NCBI GenBank assembly: GCA_944739405.2
Contig: OX123190.2
Location: 57,741,805 to 57,805,804, forward strand
Reading direction: 5' to 3'
Length of the DNA stretch: 64,000 bases
Source of the DNA: Euclidia mi
Lineage: Eukaryota; Arthropoda; Insecta; Lepidoptera; Erebidae
Shown: positions 23,298-33,860 of the stretch, piece after piece
Layout of the letters: each line of letters begins with the position of its first letter
Position numbering within the stretch: the stretch's first letter is position 1
Made by a program: the position numbers and the translations under genes
Notes under the pieces: generated by a model
Database searches by the model: none
Told to the model about the DNA's origin: nothing
The model's input: the letters and a program-made list of their open reading frames with translations, nothing else

Positions 23298-25967
23298 CCG
23301 CTGCGTTAATATGTTGCTCTAGTACTTAGGTACGATCTTTTATTTTTAGCTTGCTTGAAATTTATTGCGCTTCTGTATTTTAATTTTACTAAAACGATAG
23401 TGCCCGCATTAGGCCTTAATGCTGATCGAAATAAACAGACAAACTTAAATCAATAATTTTCTTTGTCGATCGCATATAACGTGTTTACCTGTGTGGTGAT
23501 CGACTCTACCACTTGGATACAGGATAATGTACACATATTGTGGCACTTATACACTTCATGTAGTATAAATTTGTTGGACAAAGAAAAATATTATTACGAA
23601 CGAAAGTTGTAGAATTGTTCTCGCTTGATTCAACGTCTCAAAGTTGTTTTAAAAGGGTTTTGATATAAAATAACTTAAGAAGAGAAATTAAACTAAAATT
23701 AATCCAATTAATCAAAAAATCTTTATTATTAAGCAAGTATCATTAGGCAGCTAAAAATACATCGTCTATTTTCGGAATGCCAACAACATTAACTTCCAAT
23801 AAATTTGACAGAGTACCAACGTTAAAATGAATGGCTTGCGTAGTTTATTCCTAATTCTGCTTCAGCTAAATTTAACTAAGCTTGTCACATTATCAACATG
23901 CGATGACATTGTTGATTTTGTCCGTATATTATGCATAACCTCAAATTCGCATTACGCTTCGAATCGTGTATCAAAGCCGTTGCGGGAGTGAATAAACAGA
24001 TTATTACTAACCGACATATACCGTACAGGAATCCCTCGTGTTATCCATTGAATCAGGTATATGAATGATAATGCAATCAATTGGATTAGTGAGGTGCAAT
24101 TCGTGACAGTTCGGTTATAGTATACACCCAATCGAACTTTGGTATATAATCAGCCGCGTTTGAATCAACTGTACTCCTTATCCGACGTCACAGTCCCTTG
24201 AGCACAACGTACGGGACACTATAAGTTATAGTGCTATTTTATGATAGTACAAGTTTGTTGATTAATTCAATTGCAAAACTGCGCCGCCAAATTAGTCAAC
24301 TATGCTTTGTTCGATGGATAAGTATTGAAAAACGTTTTTACTACTATTTGCAATTCAAATACCCACATTAATACAATGTGGGTATTTGTATAATACAATA
24401 ATATACGAGTCTAAAAATTTTACTATGGTATGGTTCAAAAATATTACCATAAATTACTACCTATATGTATTTTTATGGTAATAAATTTATTATATACCTA
24501 CTTAGTAACGTGAAAATAATATTATGGCTCACAAGCTCAATAAAAATACATATTTCTTACAAAGGTCATAATAAAAATTATGGGTAATTAATCCTTAATT
24601 ACTAAAGTAAATATTTTAATGAAAATATTTGTTGAATTCATTGCAGCACACGTGCGTTAAAATATTCAAAAGAACTTTAATGAATACCAACGCATTCACT
24701 GACACACACGGCTATAAAATACCATTTGGTATGTTAAGAAGCTAATAAAAATTTAAAATTTAATCTACCGCTACTTAAGGAGGTCGTAGACCTACCTGAT
24801 ATCGCGACCTATATTTAGGCAAAGCCGACACGTTCAATCTATATTGTGATCTATCAGTATTGACTAAACATCGCTGTGTTTATTAATCATGTGGAATACT
24901 GTGTTGAACGCTGCATCGTTTATTCCGCCAACTGAATGTGATCAGCAATTATCGCACTGTTAGATCTGAATATGTAGCACAAATGTACGACTATCGTTAT
25001 TAGGTACTAAGGAATTACATTATGTATACGCCCATCATGTGCGGTTGTCGGCATCACAGTATCTAATAATACAATATTCTCCTATGTGCCTGTTAAATCC
25101 AATCAGAGACACGTACATTGAATATAGGCGACGTCATTGTCAGATAGAGAGGCGTACACACACCGACTAGTGCAAATCTTCATAATTATAACGTGAGCAG
25201 ACTGCCTATGTATTGTGCGGTGTCTGTGAAACGCCTTAATTACATTGACAACTACGAGCCAACTCGATCCAGTAACATAGCCACTCCGATGAATATTAAT
25301 AGGAGCTCCGTGCTTAACCGGTATGTGATGTCAAAATATATTATGGACGTAACATGTTGAGCATTCATATCGGTTGCGCGGTCATCAGAGCCCCTCGTCA
25401 CGAAGTACATAATTGACGCAATACAACAGGAACATCACGGAGGATCGTAACAAATAGCGTATTTAAAAATCAATCAAAGCGAAAAGCTTCAAAACTGTAC
25501 AAAAATATCAATACTGGTGATATCGGTGCGATCCATATCGGCCGTAACAAGGTGGGTCGCTGACAAAACAAATTTACATAAATCCGGCTGAATCCGTAAA
25601 AATGACGTGCGACAGCCGAGCCGATAAGCCTCGGTATCATTAGCTCGGGACGGACTCAGGCGATCACTCACTTGTACGGCCTCGAATGCGAATAGGCCGG
25701 AGAAAAAATCCCAAATATCAATCTTCTTTTCCTCATTCTTCCTACGATCAATTCTAAATTGAAAATCCCAAGCGATATGGAATCACTCAAAGCTCTTATC
25801 TAAGAGCTGCGAATAAACCGAAAGAATACGATAACTGGAAATTACCGACGTTCTTCGGTAAAAAGTCTGCACAAAGCACTCCAGACTTCGTTTGCTTAAA
25901 TTTTCACGTAGGGATTTCTTTTACTGTTATAATATTAAAGATATTTTGATCCATTTTATATATTAAT
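23298..25967. other. No gene proven; small hairpin; CpG-richer patch
   Basis: A perfect 14-bp stem (CAAATACCCACATT, loop AATAC) occupies 24,356-24,388. 25,500-25,710 is GC-richer, and a minus-strand donor-like CAA|GTGAGTGATC lies near 25,670; with no acceptor this is not called an exon. Confidence 0.35.
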
Positions 25968-25979
25968 ATGCATTAGTAA

Positions 25980-27131
25980 CATACATACATACATAGACTC
26001 ACGCCTGTTTCCCGGAGGTGTAGGCAGAGACTACGGAACGCCATTTGCAACGATCCTGACATATCTCTCTTGCTTCATTCACTCCCATCAGATTCCTCAT
26101 GCATGCTCTTCTGTTCAGGGTACTTCTCACCTGTCCTGTTTTTAGGATGTCTCCAATCTGGTCAGAGAACGTCCGTCTAGGTCTTCCCCTTCGTCCTGTC
26201 CCATTCACACTTGCCTTATATATCTCCTTGGTCAGTCTTTCGTCATCCGTCCTCCCCAAGTGCCCAAACCATCTTAGCATACCTTTCTCGTAGCTTGTCA
26301 CTACATCTTCTTTTACCCCAAAACACTCTCTTATCACACAATTCTTTACTCTGTAAGTCAGAGAGACATACTTCACACATACTTCTCAGTGCTCTTATTT
26401 CTACAGCATTTATTCTACTTTCATGACTCTTCTGCCATACCCAACTATCACTACCATACATAAAAGTAGGTACTAACACCACTCTATGCACAGCCAAACG
26501 TGCCTTTTTGGACACGTTTTGGCTATTCATAAACGCCTTCAGAGCTCCATTCACTCTATTATCTGCATTAACTCTTCTTTCAATATCTTCTACATTTTTA
26601 ACATCTCTTGTAAACAGCGTACCTAAATATACAAACTCATTCACTTGATCCACTCGCTGTCCATCGATCATAACATTACAAGCCGTAACGTATTCCTCCT
26701 TTTCAAAAACCATAACTTTCGTATTACTTACATTCTCTTTCATTCCTTTCCTCTCTAACGCACCATGCATGATTGTTACTATCTCCTGCAACTCCTCCGC
26801 TGAAGACGCAAGTATAACCTGATCATCAGCATAAAGGAGGCATTTGACAAGTGACTCATTCATCCCTAATCCACAATCACTATGTTTCAAGTCTTGCAAA
26901 CAACTGTCCATGAAGAGGTTGAACAGCCACGGCGACGCTACACATCCTTGTCTAACACCTGTGTTGATGGTAAACCAGTCAGCGTATGCCCCGTTTATCC
27001 TCACACAAGCTCTAGAATCCTCATAAAGGGATTTCAGAGCTCGAATGAGGCTGCTGTTCACCCCATACATCGATAGTACCGACCACATTTCATTCCTCAC
27101 AACTTTATCGTAAGCCTTTTCCAAATCCACG
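25980..27131 (-). mobile_element. 5'-truncated non-LTR retrotransposon, perfect 12-bp TSD
   Basis: ATGCATTAGTAA occurs at 25,968-25,979 and at 27,132-27,143, exactly bounding a 1,152-bp insert. The minus-strand 3' end is a (TATG)n run directly after the ORF stop. The 5' end is truncated inside the reverse-transcriptase domain. Confidence 0.9.
25996..27130 (-). pseudogene. Reverse transcriptase (non-LTR ORF2), partial, frameshifted
   Basis: The reading starts inside the palm at MDLEKAYDKV. It continues through TGVRQGCVASPWLFNLFMD (about residues 57-75) and the catalytic YADD (residues 100-103) to the thumb/C-terminal region ALRSM near residue 250. A frameshift near 26,375 moves the frame, which continues MLRWFGHLGRTDDERLTKE, GRRGRPRRTFSDQIGDIL and a C-terminal NEAREIC...SAYTSGKQA, with a TGA at about 25,996. 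Fingers, endonuclease and any ORF1 are missing. The clade looks RTE- or Proto2-like, but I am not certain. The frame is otherwise open over about 380 codons, so the insertion is fairly young. The element cannot move by itself. Confidence 0.88.
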
Positions 27132-27143
27132 ATGCATTAGTAA

Positions 27144-28110
27144 AGTACTAATAAAAGTGTTCTTCCTCACTAAGTCACAATATTAGGGCATGCGATAATC
27201 GATACGTTCTATTGAGCTCGTAACGTGTGGAGGCATCTCAATGCGTGACAGTTAATCGATATTACAATATTTTCTACAAAGAAGTAATGTTTGTAACTAA
27301 AAGAATATAAGATAAAAAATCAACAAGTTACGTCATGTTTCGTTTTCAAAAAATTCTAACTGATCCAATAAATAGGATTATAGGCAACACTGGTCGTAAG
27401 TTTTATAGTTAAAACCACAGAGTACCTTTGTATATAGGAGGATAGAGACGTCACTCAAGCTATTAGCGCTACCTGGCGGTCGTTTCAAGCATTTTTAATC
27501 GTACTATCGTACTTTGTTAGATATTATTAGATAAATTTATTTTATTATGGTTCAATAACATTATTATACATCTCTAAGTGAAAACCATGGTTTTCGCTTA
27601 TGGATGTACATGCTACTGAACCATTTAATTTCACCAGGGGCTCAATTCCGCTAAATAAATATAGTCGCGATATGATGTCAGTAGACGTATTCTTTTAAAT
27701 TATATGATATTTGAATGAAATTGTAACGAGATCGTATGTGTCAACGACGAACTGTTTATTTTAAATTATACGATAATGACATAAGGTTAACAGAATACCG
27801 CTTTTAAATCCATTCAAAATATGATATCAATGTCATATAAAAATAGCAGAATTGGCCCCCAGGTGTGTAACTGCGTACTGTAAAATTATATAAAATAAAA
27901 CATTGATTTAATAGCACCCTTTATTTTTCAAACGTTTTTTACAATATTCATAACATTTTGTTGTATCTGAGAGTTTTGATCATAGTCAATTCTGGACCCA
28001 GTCAAAACTTGATTGATGACTTTACACCAAGTGAAAATAAATAAGTTGGTGCATATTTCTTCAAAATTTTTAATAATTTCAGCTTTGTGCTTAATGCACT
28101 TAAAATACTG
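27144..28110. other. No gene proven; palindrome; possible 3' UTR
   Basis: A 16-bp palindrome GAAAACCATGGTTTTC lies at 27,580-27,595. The minus strand stays open from 28,262 to 28,002 in one frame and has an AATAAA near 27,926, so 27.9-28.1 kb could be 3' UTR of the exon pair described at 28.1-29.5 kb. Confidence 0.3.
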
Positions 28111-28113
28111 TCA

Positions 28114-28212
28114 TCGTTTACAATTGAAAACACAGTCATCATATATTGTTTGATATTTTTCTTCATTGGCTCTTTTTGCCAAACTTTTGTGATCACAATG
28201 TTGGAATGAGTC
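28114..28212 (-). CDS. Candidate terminal exon of an unidentified gene
   Basis: On the minus strand the tract TTGCTTTTCCAACATACAG ends at 28,213, a good acceptor. The exon read in phase 0 gives 33 codons starting DSFQHCDHKSLAKRANEEK, then TGA at 28,111-28,113. The upstream candidate exon (29,280-29,458) ends on a codon boundary, so the two join without a frame change. A second frame through the same DNA is open for 87 codons, to 28,002, which weakens the assignment. I do not recognise the protein. It could be a gene fragment, a transposon exon or chance. Confidence 0.33.
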
Positions 28213-28254
28213 CTGTATGTTGGAAAAGCAATATATGAGAGTGTGCTGGATAGG

Positions 28255-28464
28255 TCAAACATCTTTTATTCTAAAAAAAAATGGCATGGCCAGACATTTA
28301 TACCCTACGTAACAAGCGGGTTGTTGTAAGACTGTATTTCCGTTTATTTGAAATGTTTCGAACATGAAGATGCGTGAGTTCCTAATGCAAGCCTTCCACG
28401 TGACTCCACTCATCCAGCGCAGCATATTCATCTCATTGATACGCAGGCCGTGCGATACAATCAC
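28255..28464 (-). pseudogene. Possible LINE reverse-transcriptase C-terminal relic
   Basis: Minus-strand frame with LRINEMNMLRWMSGVTWKA then IRNSRIF, resembling the EMRMLRWMSGVT...IRNE block after the RT domain of RTE/BovB-like LINEs. Only about 30 residues match; the rest is unrecognised. No flanking duplication was identified. Confidence 0.4.
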
Positions 28465-28929
28465 TGGCAGCTATAGTTAGGCTAAAAACCTGTGTTGCAC
28501 ATTTTACTTTCATGTTTGATATTTTCTTTGAATTCACATGATATATTACTTTTGGCATTAAGCAAAGTAAAACTTGATATGCAGGATTTTCACTTTACAG
28601 AAGCGTAATATGTTTCCATTTTGCTAAATTTTCTTGCCCATCATTAATTACTTTCCTTTATCCTTTTTGTTATTTTCTCAAATTGATCAAATATGTTGTC
28701 ATTCAGGCCGGGTTTAAGGGAGGCTGTTCCAATCATTTGGCTAAGTGTTATTAGTGATGGTAATACAAAAACCTTTCTGAGCCATCAATACGCTCTTGGA
28801 CCCTATTTCTAATAGGTCACCACTTTCTCGCCTTTTTTAAACCCTCTGCCCATTTTTCATTTACCAATCTTCCTTATACTGTAGCATGGTGAAAATCATT
28901 TCAGGGGATGTATACGTTCAGTGTCTTTA

Positions 28930-28991
28930 AAAGAAATGGGTTTTCTCATCATCAGCCTTTGGCAGCTGATGATGAGAAAATCCATTTCTTT
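28930..28991. repeat. Hairpin with 27-nt arms
   Basis: Arms 28,930-28,956 and 28,965-28,991 pair at 26 of 27 positions around an 8-nt loop (CTTTGGCA). The arms contain CTCATCATCAGC, like the tails of nearby retroelements, so this may be two head-to-head tails. Confidence 0.8.
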
Positions 28992-28993
28992 TT

Positions 28994-29205
28994 TCTCATA
29001 GCTTTAATAATCATCATCATCATCCTCCTAGTTTTCAACCTGGTCCGCTTACTACTCTAACCAGATTTGGCTGAATATGAGTTTTTCCACAGAGCGACTG
29101 CCTGTCTGACCTACGCAACCCAAGGAGATAGCACTATTTTATGGTTTAGACTAGTGTCAGTTCATTTTGAAGGTACTGATACCTTAAAATTACTGCCCAT
29201 TACTA
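28994..29205 (-). mobile_element. Retroelement copy, 17.9-kb family
   Basis: On the minus strand: ATCAGTACCTTC, GACACTAGTCTAAACCAT, GGTCAGACAGGCAGTCGC, CAGCCAAATCTGGTTAGAG, then a (GAT)n tail. It is truncated at its 5' end near 29,205 and lies inside the interval between the two minus-strand exon candidates, as expected of an intron insertion. Confidence 0.65.
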
Positions 29206-29279
29206 TGAGGAAACTTTACATACAAAAAGATATCCATAAGATCAGTAGATGACTTATAACAGTGGCTATAGTTACTTAC

Positions 29280-29458
29280 AAATTTTATTACAGTTTCAAA
29301 CACAACATTTTCTTGTGGACATTGCTGTGAATGAGGCTGAATTCCAGTGGAATGCAAAATATCTCGAGTAAGATGGGTACCTAGGCGAGGAGTGCGAGAA
29401 TCAGAGTCCAATATGTTGCCACAGAAGTTGATGAAAGAAGGATCGTCAGAATCACAAG
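29280..29458 (-). CDS. Candidate internal exon of an unidentified gene
   Basis: On the minus strand a pyrimidine-rich tract (TTTCTTATTTCTTGTGC ... CGACCCAG) ends at 29,459, and the 3' edge is AAATTT|GTAAGTAAC at 29,280/29,279, a textbook donor. The 179-nt exon has 2 nt finishing a split codon, then 59 codons, including CDSDDPSFINFCGNILDSD, TPRLGTHLTRDILHSTG and ENVVFETVIKF. Composition looks protein-like (Asp/Ser-rich, few low-complexity runs), unlike chance frames nearby. It ends in phase 0, matching 28,114-28,212. No homologue is recognised; it could be a host gene, a fragment or a DNA-transposon exon. Confidence 0.42.
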
Positions 29459-31036
29459 CTGGGTCGTCGTAAAAAATGCACAAGAAATAAGAAACACATC
29501 CATTCACACAAAAGAAAATAACGGAGATATTTTAATTTTCAAAAAGCTTTTATGTCAAATTTGACATACATGTTTGACAATGTAGTATTACTCTATGGTT
29601 TGACGGCTGCTCATCGTTTGAAAATCAGGAAATTAAGAAACATTAACATTTAAAAGTTGTTTTCAAAATAAAAATTGTTATTTAAATATATTTTTATGGA
29701 GAAAAATTTAAGTTTTTTTTTGGATTTAGAAATAAGTATTATAAGAATAATTAAACGTGAGAATAAGTGATTATGTAAAAAAGTGAGTTCTACTGTCATC
29801 TAGCGCTCATTTTATGTAAATAAATAAGTTTCTATTCAACTATGTTCTAAGTTATAAAACCATGGTTAAAACTACATTTAAGTAGGTAAATGTCAAGAAG
29901 AGAAGGAATGTGGCTTTTATCTTTAATAACAGCTGCGTATCAATGAGGTTTATTGTGTCTGCTCAAATCAAAACTACGAACCTTTCTATATTTATTGCCA
30001 ACTTATACAACTAGTTTTTTCATTAAATCATGCATTCTCTGTACAAACTGTAATTATGAGCAAAATTGCCTTGTCTATATCCATATTCTTAAAATTATAG
30101 CATGACCTTTTTGTGTTAGTAATCTAAACTAAAACTAGTTCACTGAAGTAAAATCTATTAGTTAACGTCCAGCTCAAACTCCGTTAAAGAGATTAATTCT
30201 AAAATGTTACAACCATAAGTATTAATTTGTTTGCTTGTCATTAAAACACTTAAACATCGTAAACACACTATATAATCTCAATTATTAGTTACTCTAAAGA
30301 GAAACAAACATTTATTTTGTGCACTATGACTGAATTTCTAACCCGTTACTACAACACACATTACTGTAAAGAATGCATTAAGTATCCTATTAATTTTATT
30401 AATAGATATATTACGTCAAAAACAGACTTAAGTTGTAACAAAATTTATCAGATCATGTCCGTTGACTTTCCGATATCCTTAGACGATAAAAATTGTTCGC
30501 GTGTATTAATTTCAAATTCCTTCGGTGCACCGCAAATAAGTTTTATAACGGTTCCCAGCTGAACTTCGAAACTGTGCAACTTTCCTCGTCTTCTTTTATT
30601 TCTTAAGACACAATCAAACTGGGTACAACGTACCTTAAAGATTTTCTAGCAATCTTCAACTGTGCTGCAGAACTCAAAAGGCCTTTGATGTAATTTAAAG
30701 TGAAAAACTGTCTGGTAAGATTATGGAGGTACTGCAATTTTCAATATCCTTTAGTGTGTTCTTATACGGGCAACATGAGATAGCTACAAATGTCGCGATC
30801 TGAATCTAGAAACAGCTACAAAAGTCTTTGAAGGTGACGACCGCAATTCGTTGACGGTATCTGACACAAATAGCCAGTTCGCAGTGTCAATATGCCGAAA
30901 AACGTATAATTGCACTGAATAAATAAAAATCATAGAATATGAAAAAATCATGAATATTTTTATAAAGAAGGAAAGAAGAAGAGTGGAAGTGGTCATGAGC
31001 CATACTGTGTATGGCCTGTCTTACGACATATATAAA
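29459..31036. other. No gene proven
   Basis: A perfect 16-bp palindrome ATGTCAAATTTGACAT lies at 29,553-29,568. An 81-codon plus frame at 30,317-30,562 has no splice or promoter support. Confidence 0.35.
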
Positions 31037-31474
31037 AATTGGGCAAGTGCGAATCGGACTCGCGCACAAAGGGTTCCGTACCATCATCTATAAAAGAAAA
31101 TCACGTTCGTTGTATGTATACTTAAATACTTTATAAGTTTCTACCAGTTTATTAAGATCGAGTAACAAATTGCTTAAAAATTACGTTTGTTGTATGGGAG
31201 CCCCCCTTTATTATTAACTTTTTTTAAATTTAATTATTTATTTTGAAAGGTAATATATAACTACATATTCTGTAAAAATTTAAAGCGTCTACCTGTAACA
31301 GTTAGTAATTTTGAGCAAAATATACGAAAAAAAACACGTTTTTTGTATGGGACCCCCCCTTAATTTTTTTTATTTTTTTATTTTTAGTATTTGTTGTTAT
31401 AGCGGCAACCGAAATACATAATTTGTGAAAATTTCATCTATCTAGCTATCATGATTTATGAGATACAGCCTGGT

Positions 31475-31531
<57 letters not shown>

Positions 31532-31584
31532 GGCTTAGTAATAGGGTTCCGTTTTTTACCTTTTAGGTACGGAACCCTAAAAAA
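31037..31584 (+). mobile_element. GACA-microsatellite dispersed element, copy 2
   Basis: Same order as 22,786-23,297, with an additional internal block (TTTTTTGTATGGGACCCCCCC near 31,340) absent from copy 1. It has a pure (CAGA)n run at about 31,478-31,525 and a terminal hairpin GGGTTCCG (31,544) / CGGAACCC (31,570). The frame at 31,451-31,645 only reflects the microsatellite. Confidence 0.78.
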
Positions 31585-32882
31585 CTGTAGTTCGCAGCTC
31601 GGTAGTCGCGTTTTAGGATTGCCACCCGTATCTAGCCTATTATAGCCTGCTCACACTGAGTTTATCCTCATTTATTTTTATTAAATTTTCAGTCCACGTT
31701 GTCCATTTTCTCTGCGTGTCCTATATAGCAGAACATTTTTCTTTTATGAGAATCCTAATTATTTTCCTAATGTTTATACATATAGAAAAAGGCTTCGGTA
31801 GCGTTTCATTATACAAATGCGTGAGTAACAAAAGAAACAAAGCCCCAAAAACAATATTAAGCTCCTAAGCCTAACAATATACACAAGTAACTATGTACTG
31901 ACAAATTCATAACCTTTCGTACCTCATGCATAAAAGCAATCATCTCCATATACGTACACGAGCTTCAAAATCCCTTTTATTCAAAGAAGTAAATTACAAA
32001 AACCTGTTTCGAGGCTGCTGAACGGAAAAGGAGCTGATTCGACCGAAATAAGGATTTGATAATGACATAAAAGAGCAATTCTACTAAATTATCTTGTAAT
32101 ACGCAGCAAAAAGAAGTCTTTATTGGTACTTTTATGAGACACATAGGAGATCAAAAAGTAAAAGTCATTACTTGTAGAATGAATCGCATTTTTATTCAGA
32201 AATAAGCGTTTCAATTGGAATGTATTTTTGCGTACGACTTGGTGATTTATAGTGATTATTGTTTGTATCTATCTAAAAATGTCTTATAACGGGTACGTAT
32301 TCACACTTCGGTTGGCCTTTGAGATTGGTTTTGCGGAGACACTAATAACACAGTACATGATAATTTTATTATGTCGGATACTGATTCGGGACTTCAGGAC
32401 TGGAGGGTGACCATCAGTAAATGCCTGCCTTCGCGGCTTTGCCACGGCAAAAGGCAGACAGTTTTGCATTTAGATATTTTGTATATTGACTTACATAATA
32501 GTAATACAACGCAGCTACAGATCTCCTCCTATAAACTATCCCTGGGACAAGACACAAACATGCTGCATACATAGAAAACCTCTATACACGGTGATAATAA
32601 CGTTCTATGTTGACCTCGTTTAGAAGAAAAAACAAGTCATGGCACCCAGTGAACACCGCGAAAGTTTCATCCTTCAACACAATAATTATGTGAAAGAACA
32701 TATCGCTAAACGCTTAAAAGTAAGAGTACTGTATGTATAAACACATGAATCGTTCTAGATAAAAATAGTAGGTATTTGTGATAGGTATAATAGTGAAATA
32801 AAAAAACTTTAGGACACAAGTGCACATAGTATGGTTACTACGGAAATGGTCATAATTCTCTTGCTAAACTTTCTAAAGTTAA

Positions 32883-32952
32883 AAGGTACTCTTTTTTTTC
32901 GCACAAACAATGTGAGAACTTTTCTCGCATTGTGCGAAAAAAGGAGTACCTT
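32883..32952. repeat. 70-nt hairpin
   Basis: AAGGTACTC-T(n)-CGCACAA on the left pairs with TTGTGCG-A(n)-GGAGTACCTT on the right. Inner segments (TGTGAGAA / TTCTCGCA) also pair, with a 4-nt bulge and short mismatches. It lies inside a chance frame (32,831-33,124). Confidence 0.75.
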
Positions 32953-33808
32953 GGGCAATGTTTTAGAGATGTCAAACCACATTTCGTGCTTATTTGACGC
33001 GTCTTTGCTATTGCTTACCCGCGACGTGTCAATAAGACGCGAAAATTTATTGAAACAATATTCGATAGATCTTATTTATTTCTATCTGTTTCCCTTTTCT
33101 TCAAAGGTAACAAGGCAGCAATAGGCAAGATTTAGTTTAGTCGTGCACAACAGGGTAACCAGCAATATTTTGTATTTCATGAGGTAACTCGTGCCGAACT
33201 GTCGTATAATTTGATCAAGCAAAGCTGATTTGCTGTAGCAAATGTTTATTGATTCGGTATTCAGTTTTCTGTGACCATAACGTTTCCTTGGTTTCTGAAA
33301 AATATTTTTATTTTATATTGCCACGCTTACGATTTGAGGTAAATATCCGTAATAGCACGCTCTAAGGAGATGTTTCAGTACATTACATTATTTATATTAT
33401 GCTTATATTTTATATAATAGTAGCAATTTTATCTTTATTACCGTATTCAGTGACGCATGTTTGTATATTTATTATAATTGGTAAACGCGATAACAGATCA
33501 ATGCAAATACTTCAAAGAGAAAAATATTGAAATCATACTTAAAGAGACGTTAAAATCGGATTTAAAACGAATGTCAAAGAAAAAAATAAAAAATCTCATA
33601 TTGTCAATTTGTAAAAGAGTACCGAATGATTACGTAAACGCATAAATTAATAATTGCTTTACAAAATTACTTTTTTGGAAACAGGAAGTCAGCACCAATT
33701 AAAATTTTATTACATACAAACCAAAGTCATTTGATCATTCACTTTTATTTTTATTTGATACAAAATTTTGCACTTGGTGTATTTTTAACCCGATTTACTT
33801 ATTACATC

Positions 33809-33860
33809 TCTGCTTACTCCTTCGGGGATAAAGGCAAGGAGTTATGTTACGTTATGTTAT
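33809..33860 (+). mobile_element. SINE 3' tail fragment
   Basis: CTCTGCTTACTCCTTCGGGG, then ATAAAGGCAAGGAGTTATG and a TTATG-like run, match the 3' ends at 45.6 and 54.95 kb. Confidence 0.5.

Noticed and set aside
32831..33124. 97-codon plus-strand gene
   Set aside because: The frame crosses a strong hairpin with poly(T)/poly(A) runs and shows no protein family features.
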